Shown: positions 35,801-47,800 of the stretch, in pieces
How the letters are laid out: each line of letters opens with the position of its first letter
How positions within the stretch are numbered: position 1 is the stretch's first letter
Assembly (NCBI GenBank): GCA_037013685.1
Contig: CM072899.1
Location: 2,349,479-2,413,478 of the forward strand
DNA length: 64,000 nucleotides
Reading direction: 5' to 3'
Source of the DNA: Acridotheres tristis
Lineage: Eukaryota > Chordata > Aves > Passeriformes > Sturnidae
Program-made: the position numbers and the translations under genes
Notes under the pieces: model-generated
The model's database searches: none
The model's input: only the letters and a program-made list of their open reading frames with translations
Told to the model about the DNA's origin: nothing

Positions 35801-38800
35801 GGTGATTTTAGATGCCTGAAATTCAGGAAAACAGCAAGACACCGAATTTCTGCAAAGTCTTCCTCTAAAGAAATTCACTGAGGTGTAAAAGCAGAATTTG
35901 CAGGAATCACCCAGGAGCTCTGTAAATAACTGAGCCTCAAGGACTGAGCTGAGCAGGAATTCCCTTGGGGAAGGACATTTAGAGCAGTTGTCAGGATGGA
36001 GGTGAGACCTGGGGAGAATAAATCCCACCTCATCCCATGGCAGGGACACCTCCCACTGTCCCAAAGTCCAGCCTGGGAATTCCATCCCAGGGCCTCCCCA
36101 CCTTCACAGGGAATGATTTCTCCCAAAATCCCATCCATCCCTGCCCTCTGGCAGTGGGAACCACTCCTTGTGTCCTGTCCCTCCATCCTTTATCCAAAAT
36201 TCCTTTTGAGCCCTTTCAGGTGCTCAAAGCTCCTATAGGACAGAGTTCACCCTGCTTAAAAGCATTTCTAATTACATTTAATTTTTACTGCTCTCAGAGC
36301 CTGCACCACGGGCTGGAGGGATCACACACAAAGCAGTGTCCAGCAGTGAATCCCTGTTTTTTTTGGAGACAACCTTCCTCCAGAAGAAAATCCCCAGAGA
36401 AGAGAAAAGGAGCAAGAGGAAATCAATTACAGAGATAATTCACCAGCACACTCCTAATGTGACAAAAAATCCTCATGCCAAGGCTTCGTGAGTGCTGTTT
36501 ATACATTGTACTGTGAACAGCTATTAATTAATGTACAAAGCACGGTTAATAAGCACATTGTTTTAGATTGAATTAACAGATCATAATTTTATAATTGCCT
36601 GTGCTGTTATCAATCACAGCCAGGTAATCTACTGAACTTAATTTTAATGGAACTGCTTGATTGACATGGTGAAGAAAAAAAAAAATTAGCGAGCAATGAG
36701 AGCAAAAACTATCACCTGAAAGCAAGGAAATAATGAAATATTTAAACCAGCAGCAGACTGTTCTATTCCTGGCATATATCTTGATATCAGCCATGGCTGC
36801 AGGAGTCTGGTAGCTTATCAGCAAAGCCTGCATCTCTTCATTAGAAGAGATTTACTTAAAAAAAAAAGGAAAATACTTGCCAGAGTCTTCTCAACAGATG
36901 TTAACTGGAGGCTCAGTCTCGCTTGCTGTGATTTTTTTTCTCCTCACCGTTATGTTTCTTTCTTTTTTTTTTTTTTTGCTTTCTCCTTTGAAAGATTTAT
37001 GAGGCAAAGAAAAGATCTCTCCTCTTATTCCTGTCAAAATGTGTTGCTTTCCCTGGGTGTTAACAATTCCACTAAGGAGCCATAATTCACCCTGGCTATG
37101 AGGGACCATCCTGTGCTGAGACTGCAGGGAAGGGATGAGCAAAAGGAGAACATTCCCAGATTATTCTCCACTTTTAGCCAAGCTGGAAGGAGAGGGAGGA
37201 ATGGGATGAGTTCCCCCTGTTTTGTCCTCATCTCTTTATGAAAATCACCTTCACTGGATCCCTCCCTGCCTTTAGTGCTTCTCACACGTGTCCAGGGATT
37301 CCTCTGCCTTTCCTTAGCATTTCCAACTCCCCACGCTCCCAATCTTTGATCTAAAAGATCTTTATTTGCTGGGGCTGTAACTCAGTGAAGGTCACTGAGA
37401 GCCCCCAATCAGTTTTTAATCTGACCTGAACTTTCTGCCTCCAGGAAGGGGCTGAGAGACTTCATGTGCACCATACAGCTGAACCCCATTCTGCTCTTCA
37501 TGAAACATCAAAATCCAATTAATCTGCTTACCATAGACGAATAATTGCCCTCTTGCAATGTTTGTTCCTCGAGTGTTTCCTGCAATGCACTCGTAGGAAC
37601 CTTCATCTTCCTGCTCAACGTTGGGGATTTCAAGAACTCCTGGGGTCCTGTTGTGTTGGATTTTCTTTGCCAAGGAATTTCCATCAGACCTCTTCCAGCT
37701 AATACTTGGGACAGGACTAAAGAATTGCATTTAGTGGAGAAAAAGAGAGCATTGGTTACAGTAGAGGAAAAAGAATGTAAAATACTTTCTTGAGAGTAGC
37801 AATATTTTTTAAAATAAATAATTTCTAAGTATGGCATAGAGAGGTTCATACAAGACTGAGATTTTATAGCATGTCCAATTTACTTAGATCCAAAGTGGGA
37901 TGAAATCCTCAGTCAATTCTATGATTTTTCCTTAGACCAATTTATATTTTCCCCTTAGTAACTCTTGCTTGGGGCTCAAATCTCTTTTTAAACCCTGTGA
38001 CACTGAAGCAATGACTTTGCAAGTCCACATAAACACCAGAAAAGTACTGAATTATTGATTGGTTCTCCCAGCAAACAAATTCCCTGTAGCACTAAAAGTA
38101 TTTTCATACCCCAAAATAGGAAACATTGGCCAAGATTTCAAAAGATCTAAAAATACCAATAAATCTGAATATAAAAAACAGGAGCCAAGGTAGAAGAGAG
38201 CAGACAGAGAATTGAGTGAGGAAAGAACAAAACACTGAGGCTGGAAGGAGATAGGGACAAAAAAAGGAATATTTCTTTCTTCATGTTTTTGAAGCTTTCT
38301 ATCATTTTCATTTATATTTGGATCAATGTACCCCATACAACACAAAACAGTGAAGTGTGAAGGCACCTATAAATACATCTTGGATTTCTGGTAATATCAC
38401 AAACCATAGGAGCCTCACTTTCATGATCTATTATGTCACCAAAACACTTTGAAATATTAATAGTCATGGATTTCACAGTCGTTTGTTGTTTCTGCAAACT
38501 GAAGTAAGTTGCTTTTTCTAGCAAGTTCAGTTTTGAGCTTTTACAGAGGCTTTTGCTAAGTGCTGACTTCTTTTCCACTGGAAGTAACATCCACAGCAAC
38601 TGAGAAAACAACTTTCATGGAAATTACAAGTCCTTGTTTCCAGTCTCCAAGGCCTCTGCCTGCAGTGCTGACTTAGGAAGGATTTATTCCTTTGTAGAGA
38701 GACTGTAAATTAAATTATTTAAGTTCAAGTCCTTGTTTATTGAACAAAAAAAAAATCAAGTCACAAATACAGACTGGATTAATTTCTTAATAATTCAGGA

Positions 38801-41800
38801 AGTTTGGACCTGATTTCTGCATTTTGAGTTCATGTGTCTGTGACGTTCACAATTGAGAAGAACCAGGATTTGGGAGAAATGTGATTTCTCTGGACAATTT
38901 CCTATAAACAGGGACATGTCAGATATTGTTAACCAGTGAAAGGGCTGCAAAGCAAAACTGAGATTTTATTCTATTTTTCCCTATTTTGGTTCAAGTTGTA
39001 AAAAATTTCAAATCTTTCTGGACAACAGCCACTGTCGGCATCACCTTTATTAACTGTCTTTTCCAACAAGCCCAAAAGCAATTTCAGATATTGTTTAACA
39101 CCATTCCTTCCTAAGGAATGTATAAGAGTTTGGTTTTTTCTGAGTGTTAAAAGGTGCTGCCTCCTCCAGAGACCTCGGCACAGAATCACAGGATTATTCA
39201 GGCTGGGAAAGAGCTCCAAGACCACCAAGTCCAACCTTTCACTAAACCATAGCAGCAGGTGCCACATCCACTCGTGGTTTGAAGCCTTCCAGGGCTGGGG
39301 GCTCCACCACTTCCCTGGGCAGCCCTTCCCAACATTTCTCCGCTTTTTTTCAACCAGTTGTTCTTAAAATCCCGTTCAAACCCCTCCTGGTGCAGCTTGA
39401 GGCCATTTTCCTGTCAGCAGAGCCCATCCCCACCTGGCTCAAGCTCCCTTCAGCTGTTTGGAGACAGCAACGAGGCTCCCAAATTCTTTTCTCCAGACTC
39501 ATCCTGCACGCCAGCATCCTGCAGGACTTCTCCACAGCAAGTTAGTTTCAGTTCTTTATTCAGTTATTTATTCAGTTGTTTATTCAGTTATTTATTCAGT
39601 TGTTTATTCAGTTGTTTATTCAGTTGTTTATTCAGTTATTTATTCAGTTATTTATTCGGTTATTTATTCAGTTATTATAAAGCAAGGTACTTTCAGCTGT
39701 TTAAAAGGAGCACAGCTCCAGTGCAGACCGAGTCTGGCTCACGACTGCCGTGCTCCAGGCAGGAAAACAGCCAGGGGAGATTCCCAGCCTGCTTTGGGAT
39801 GGATCCACAGGAAGGAGAGCAGGGCTGGCTCCTCAAATCCTCCTGCATATTCAACACTGGGCGAGCAGCAACAGCAGAATGCCAGGAGCGTTTAACTGCT
39901 TGCTTTAAAGGCATTTCTTCTGGATTTTTTTTTTTTTTTTTAATTTAATAACAAAGAGATTAAAGGAAACCAATGGCCATACGGGAGAAGGAAACAATAA
40001 TTAGATGCATTCTGCCACCTGAAAGAGCTTCATCTCCATATTTCCTATTCTCTCAGCCATTTGTTTTCTCTCAGCACTGGCTGTTCATGGGCCAGGGAAT
40101 TCTGTGCTGACACCAAGGCCAGAGGCAGCGTTTGGCTTGGTGGGAAAACGTGGCCAAGGTCTGAGCAGAAGTTCTCCCCTGTTCTCATTCTTCTCTCGTA
40201 ATCACATCCTTGGGGATGTTTCAAGGCAAGCTTGGCTCATTTTTGGCCAAACATGAGGGTGTTTGAAACTCACTGCTGATGTCAGCTGAGCAGGAGGACA
40301 GAGAAACCTCGGAGTTATCAGCTTTGCTGTGGTCAAAGACAACAAAGAGTTAACAGCCCTCTGTTCTCCTGCCAGGAGCCTGGATTTTATCAGGAGAAGG
40401 AATTCCTGTGTCAGGACAGCAGCTCCACCTGAGCTGCAGGTACAGGAGCAGAATCTGGGAGAATCAATAACTCAACCAGTTCCATGGGATGGACCTTCCT
40501 AGGGAATATCTGCTTTTCTTCCTTGATACCTCATTGCCACAGAATTCCCAGCATCTCCAGTCACTGTTTTCCAGAAAACAGGTTTTTTTGGCTGCTTTCA
40601 CTTTTTTCTGCTGCTAGTTTCCATCTTTACAACCAAATCTCTTAATAGCAACTCTTACTCAGGCCATGTGAAACCTTTCAAGGTTAAAAAAAAAAAGCCC
40701 AAAACCAGTTTGATTAAATTGGGTTTTGGAACAAATCATCTATTTAGAAATTGATGTTTTAAGGAATGAAACTTTCCTTCAGATGTAGGTAATTGTATAT
40801 AAACCCTAGTCCAATAAATAAGCCTTGTGAATTTTGGGGGGATTATTTGGCATGTTCATATTCCTTGGAATATTCCTGCCCATGCAGGTTTGGGGTGGCC
40901 TAACCCCTCCATGGGTCCTCCTGTCACTCAGTCCTTTCCAATAACCAGATTAAAAACAATAACTGCGTGGGCCTAAAAAGTTTTGGAATACATAAAGAAA
41001 CAATGAGTGCACTTCCCAAATTTATTACACTTCATGGACAAAGTCTGGCTTTCTCCTGAGTAAATAAGAAAACAGTGCATAAATATGAGAGTGTCTTAGT
41101 ACATAAATCTGTAGTTTATTTGAAACCTTCAGAGCATCCAGGAGCACTAATTTAATTTATATTCCACCATACAGGCAGCAGAATCACAAAACCATAAGTT
41201 ACTAACTGGGAAAGAAAAGGGGATGGAAAATATTTTGTGGTGGGTGACAAGTCCTTGTCACAGCGAGCACGAAATTAATTTGTCTGCAGAATTAGAACCC
41301 CCACCACGAGGGAGGCTTCACCTATTTCAGCAAAGATGATGCACTGGGACCTTGCCTCATCTTTTGTCCTGTGCATCTGGGGGCCCTTCCCAGGGGAATC
41401 CAATCTGCATTTGGGATAATGAAGCCCCTGGTTCGTTAGACAAATGAGCCCGAGCTGAGCTTTGAAAGCTGCATCGCTGCTGACACACCAGGAAGAATTA
41501 GGATCTGAGGAGCACCATAATTAAAGCATTTAATTTTGGATCCTCCTGATGGATTACCTGAAAGCAGCAGTTCTCTGCAAGGTGTTGAGTCTCACTCTCC
41601 TGAACGGTGGGAGAGGAGATCTGCCCGTCCCTGAAAGGACAAATCCTTGCTTTGGTCAGGGATGGGGGCTGGGAATTTCACTTGTGGTGCCAAAAGTCAT
41701 CCCCATATCTGGGATTTCTGTAACTGACCCTTTGAAAGCCTCCTACATAAACAACTTGAGAATGCAGCAGAGGTGAAGCCTGGGATTTTTATGTAAATGC

Positions 41801-44800
41801 AGTAAAAATGGTTATTTTGGAGCTGTGGGATTATCTACTTATTCCAAGAGCTGCTAGAAAAAACCCTTCCATGAATACATTTAGGGCAATAGGTGGGATC
41901 TTCCCATGAAAAATGAATATTCTGGGGTGAAAGAAATCCTGTTTTATGTTATTCACATATGCTTTTTACAACCTCAGCTGGCAACAGCCCATCTGCAGGG
42001 ATTGTGAACTGATTATTTCCCTTTCTTTGAGAAGGGAATGAAGAAAAATATAAACCACAGATAGAATTTAATAAATATGTGCAGCAGACATGGAAACTAC
42101 TTTGCTTGTTTTCATTCCAGGGATTATTCTTATTTGTGCAACAGAAAAAGGAAAAAAAAAGAAAAAAAAAAGTTATTTTGAGAGAAATCTACAGAAAGCA
42201 GCACAGTGTAACTCAACTGAACATAATTCTTTCCATGGTGCTCAATCCCCTGAAAGACAGGGAACAATAATTTGGATATATGGCATGATTAATAGAGCTT
42301 GATCCAAACCAGGACTTTTAATCCTGGCATAATATTAAATACTGTCATCATAATGAATATTGGTGCAGAACACAAAGTCTCATCTCTTCTATTAAACTGC
42401 CACAAGCTGCAGGATTTGAAATAGTGGAGCCACTATTTCATATTTCAGTTTTCCCTCTTTCAAAGGATTGAGTAAAAGGTGCAGCTTTTTGCCTGTTTAT
42501 ATTCATCAGAGAGCTGCACTTTACCTTATATTTCCATCACAGTTAGCACAAATTTGCTTTTCAAAATCTTCCATTTGTGATGTCTGCTCCATAAAATAAG
42601 GTTCAAAGTCAAGGACTGGCTCAAGATCCTTTGTCCATTCGGGATCCATCCCTCCAAGCTCTCTTTGCAGGGAGAAATTCTTATTTAACCCCTTATTTTC
42701 CTTAAAGCAAGGAGAATTTCTCGGACTGGTAGATGATTTGTAAAAATCGTTAGTGATATTTTAATGTAGCATGCAAAAACAGCTTTGGAACAGATCTATG
42801 TGGAATGTCCCTACCCCAGGGTGCCCCACAGGAGCACATTTTGGGTGACTTTGAGCTCCCCTTGGTAAAAAAAGGCGTCTTTAAGATGTTTTAAACCGAG
42901 TTTTAAACTCAGCCATGAGTAGCTGTTTGAACTGTGGAAGTGCCTTTTGATCGAGGCCCAATTGGTGTGATTTGCTGTTCCACGCAGAAAAAAAGAGATG
43001 CCATTTCTCTAAATACCACAAAACTACTTTCATTTAAGACTTTTGCAGACCAAAACCCCAGCGGGTTGCCTATGATCTGCCTCCAGCGTGAAAGATTTCT
43101 GTTATTCACAGTGCCCAGGTACCAGCGGCCTAACAGTGTGAATATAGAAAATTATGGATAATGGGAAAGCAGTTCTGAAATCCGAGCGAGATAATCACCA
43201 CCGGTGCTTGTGGCAGATCAGAGGTACAGCTCAACAAACGCTGGGCTGAATTGATTTTAACATAAACAGACAATAGCAGGGGCCAGGGTTTTAGTGGAAT
43301 TTGGGAATCTGGAGGTGCAGGCGGCCACGCTGCCGCATTTAGATGGTTCTGCCTGCAATTGTAAACAGTTGGAGGCAGGAAACTTCCAGCTTCTCACAAT
43401 GCCACTAATCACCTGCGTGCCTCCAGAAATCTGGCCTTATCTAATAAGTTAAGAGTGTTTCACCTGCAATCTGTTTTGCTTGCTTTATTCACATCTAAGT
43501 GCCAGCTCTGAAATAAAGTTTTTGTCGCTGATGGACATGTTGGTGAAAAGGTGGTTTAGAGTTCTGTTTAGGGTGAAAAAAACCCAAAAAACCCAAAAAC
43601 ACAGACTGAAACCTGTGCAGTTCTGTACGAGACATTGAGCATGTGAAAATAACATTTAAGAGGAGAAATTCTGAGAAATTCTCCAGTATCACTCTGCAAG
43701 AGCCTCCGCTCCCAACCATCACCTCCAACACAGGGTGCACATTGTGATATCTGAGAGTTTGTGGAAAATGGATTTTGGCCCGTGGATCCCTGGTATTTAG
43801 GCAGGATAACTCCAGGGCAATCTGGCAGCACTGCTTTCAGCTGCAGGCCTGCACGTGAAGGAGAAAATTTACATTAAAGCTGCATTAACCCTCTCAGGCA
43901 TTCCTGAGCACTGCATAGAAGGGTCTCCCCGAGGGATATCATTATCCATATGTCCTTTCAGTCCCCTCTTTTCTCCTTAAAATGTTCTTAAAATGGCAAA
44001 ATCTGTTCATCACATCTACATGACCCATCTCTACCCCTTCACTAAGATGTCAGTGCTTTGTACAGCTAATTTCCTGATTTTTCTCTATCATTGTTCCATG
44101 CTTCCCATGCAACAGATGGAATGAGAAATGACAACTTGAAATGTAAAGCCTGCACGAACTAGCACACAATTAAAGAGGTATTTAAAGAGAAGTGGCTTGA
44201 CAGTATTTGGGAAAAAAAATCAGCTTTACCAAGACTGCTGTAGTCTGGTACTGCTTTTGGGCCAAAAAAAGTGCATATACCTTTAATAAAAATTAGCTCT
44301 AGTATTAGTTTGTATAGAAATCTCATCTGAAAGGCAAGGCCATTTCAATCTTATTAACTTTTTATTTGCTTTATTTTTCTACTTGCCAGCATAGGTTCCA
44401 GTGGAACATTTGATTAATTTGTGCTGTCTGCAAGTCAGGCTTTTAACCTCTGGGAAAGCTCTAAACACTTTAAAAGCTTACAGCCTTAAAATGGATTGTC
44501 AAAGTGAACTTCAACTAAATAGAGGTCAACAATCTAAGGGTTATTTGGGCTTTTCCAGGGAAAATGATGCTCATTGGAAGGACTGGGGTTTGTGGGCTGG
44601 TTACAGTGATTCAGTCCCTCGGCTGCTCCCTGAATGCAGAGCAGCTGCCTGAGCCACCACTGCAGCTGGGGACAGGCACAGCAGTGCAAGAAAACACAGA
44701 AAAATGCAGGAAATGGATTTTTGGAAGGAAGGGATGCTGCTGGATCTTCCCAGGGCTCCTCAGCATCGCTTTGGTGACAGGAGGAGATCCATCCCTCATT

Positions 44801-47800
44801 GCTCTTCAAACATAACCTGACTCCCTGTGTTTGATTTTTAGCCATGAGAGAGCCCAGGGGAGGCTCCAGGATGAGCAGAGGATGGAGCAGCTCTGCTGGG
44901 AGGAAAGGCTGGGATTGTTCAGGCTGGAGAGGAGAAGATTTGGGGTGAGCTCAGTGTTGCAGAGCCTGAAGGAGCTGCAGGAAAGATGGAGAGAGACAAT
45001 TCCAAAGGGATGGAGGGACAGGACACGGGGAATGGCTTCAAACTGACAGAGAGCAGGGTTAGATGGGATTTTGGGCTGGAATTGTTCCCTGGGAGGGTGG
45101 GCAGGGCTGGCACAGGGTGCCCAGAGTGGCTGTGGTTGCCCCTGGATCCCTGGCAGTGCCCAGGGCCAGCTTGGACAGGGCTTGGAGACACCTGGGACAG
45201 TGGAAGGTGTTCTTGCTGAGGGCAGGGGGTTGAAACTTGATGAACTGGTTGAGCTTTAGGGTCCCTTCCAACCCAACCCAGTCTGTGATTCCATGATGTC
45301 ACACAAGCAAAAAAACCCTCATTCCTGTTGTGGTATCTGTCAGGTGTGAGTGTGCAGTTACACTGAGCACTGTCACCTGGAGTCAGGTCCCATCTCGGAG
45401 TCAAAACTACTCTCAAGAAAGAAAATCTTTGTTCCAGTTTTCCCTCCTCTTCCCACATTCCCTCCCCCTGCTTCGAGCTGCACCCAAGTGAGCTTCAGTT
45501 AGAGCACAGTGTTCTGTCTCATTTCCTTGGCAACACATGGCACAGAAACAATCCCAGCAAGGTCAGAAAAAGCCATAAGATTCACAAATCCTGTGCTGAC
45601 CAGAATAATTCTAACAGGAATTATTATTATTATTATTCTAACACTGAAAGGAGCAGTGTCAAACCCCCACATTTAACACAAACAAAGCTCTTACTTTCCC
45701 AGGGCAAAGCATTCCAGTCTGACAGAGGAGCCCCTCGCTGCGTAGGTTGTTTCTGGAAAACGCACCTCGATCTTGGGCTCATACTCCCCCATCACACCTG
45801 TGGAACATCAAAACAGCTCAGTCCAGCTGAGCCCCAGACCTCCTCCTCCAACACAACTTCAGGGTGGAAGGAAGGGTGGCATGAATCATTTCAGAGCCTC
45901 ATGTTCCACCCAGTGAGCGGCACACGGTGGAGCAGGTTTGACCTCCTGGGTGGAGTTCAGCCCTGTGCTGAAAATTCTGTGAAATCTCTCCATTCCCTGC
46001 ATTCAGGAGATGAAGAGCGTGACTTTATACAAGTTTTACATTACAAGTCTGCTGTGCACCAAGCTTTTTTTGAGATAATTTTGGGTTCACACCTCTTATC
46101 AAGCAATGTTTTTGCCACTAGTCACTCTCAGGACACTGCGTTGATCCTATGTACAAAAAAAAAAAAAAAAATTAGAAAATCCCAAGTCCAAACTGCTTGC
46201 AAAACTCTTAAAATGTCTTTAAAACATCCAAATGTGAGTTGCAGACTTGAGGAAGGCCGATGTAATTAGATGGAATTATCATATTTGAAAATCTGGCTGA
46301 ACATCTGATAAGTCACAGATAATCCAGTATTAATTTAGGGCATTTAATTTTGCAGCAGGTTTGGGATGGATTTAGGAAACGAAACTTTTAGCTGAACTTC
46401 TTAAATATCTTTCATGTGCCTGACAGTGAAACCAATTCCAACCATAGGAATGAACATAAATCAGGTATTTTCCTGATTTGCCCAGATCCCACACAGAAAA
46501 TGAACCAATTCTTGTTTTATATTTAGCAGGCATCTGGATAATATTGCACATGCAGCTTCCACTGTTGCCTCAGAAGCTGCCAGCACTGGAGCCAATCCAG
46601 AGGCCACCAGAGTAAATGGGAGAAGAGAAATGCACTGATAGAAGGAGTCTGAGAACAGGAATAGCACGATGAGAAGGGAAAAAAAAAAAGGAATCAGAAA
46701 AGATCTTAAGCATTTGCAATAGGAGTTGGTGCCAAATTATTAACTTTGGAGCTGAGGAAGTGCAGCTTTGCCCTGCGTGATCTGCTGATGTGATTGAGCA
46801 GCACAGGCTCGCAGTGACAGTATCATTCCATAATGCACAGCTGAGTTCTGTTTATCCTCCAAATCCAACTCTGCACAGACTTTTGTCACTGACTGTCGCC
46901 ACTGCTTTGCAAACAGCACGAGAATATTGAAATTTAGGTGGGCAAACTCACAAAACAAACTTTGTGTACACATTTCCAGGTCTGTACTTTTCTCTATGAA
47001 CATTTAATTACAAATGTTGCCAGGAAGGCGTTTGTACATGAGCAGGGGAGTTTCTCACCTCGGCAACTCGATTTGAAGCAGCTCTCTGGATTTGATATTT
47101 GAGCTATACTTAGATGACAAATTTAGAGAGATTTGTTGGATTTAAACCTCAACACGGGCACGAGGTGGGAAATATTAACGTGCCACGTTCTCTTGTTTTT
47201 CAGTGACATTGAGAACTTTCTTTGCACGTTCATCTCCTCACCCCTGTCCCTGACAGCTCAAACGTCACTGATGCCTTAGGGTTTCAGCTTTTATATTTTC
47301 CATCTATGTGTAATCCTGCAGTTCTTTAGTGTGTAACTCCAAACTCCATATCCAGCGCTGGCTGCTGCTCTCCCATTTGGGGCAGACACAACAATTCCTC
47401 TCCAGGCTGGGAATCAAGGACACCTCACTGCCTCAGGCCCCCAGGGATGGAAACAAAAGTGAGTTGGGGGGAGCAAACTTGGGGTAAATGACTTCATTAC
47501 CTGGAGCTGTAATTGGAAGATTAACCCCCAATATGCAAATGGACCAAACTTATCAAAGTGTGAAAACACATGATCCATTTTGGGTGCAGCCCCTGGGGGG
47601 CTTTGTCTACCCAAAATGTACCTTGTTTCTTCAATAAATATAACAGCTTTTTATTCCCTTAATTCTGTCTGGTTTTAGGTAGCCCCAAAAAGCATCATCA
47701 CTGTGGGGCCGTGTCCTGCTGCACAACCTTCACGGGGGGACTTTTCCCTCCATGGGGCTGAATCCCCAAGCTCTGGAGCAGGAGCAGTCGGGTGTTTAGA

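Larger units (their letters stand above)
37717..45694 (-). other. CNTN3 intron within Ig3 (7,978 bp)
   Basis: This intron holds a minus-strand CR1 (39179-39480), a 12-bp minisatellite directly beside it (39547-39677), a plus-strand CR1 (44842-45300) and a short ATT run near 45621-45637. The stretches 37720-39170, 39700-44400 and 44400-44840 show no gene; 43180-43490 has several CACCTG boxes and looks like possible regulatory sequence, unproven. Confidence 0.85.

Noticed and set aside
39358..39948. 196-codon plus-strand ORF with LFSYLFSC repeats
   Set aside because: It joins CR1 sequence to a 12-bp minisatellite that cannot carry stops; no family resemblance.
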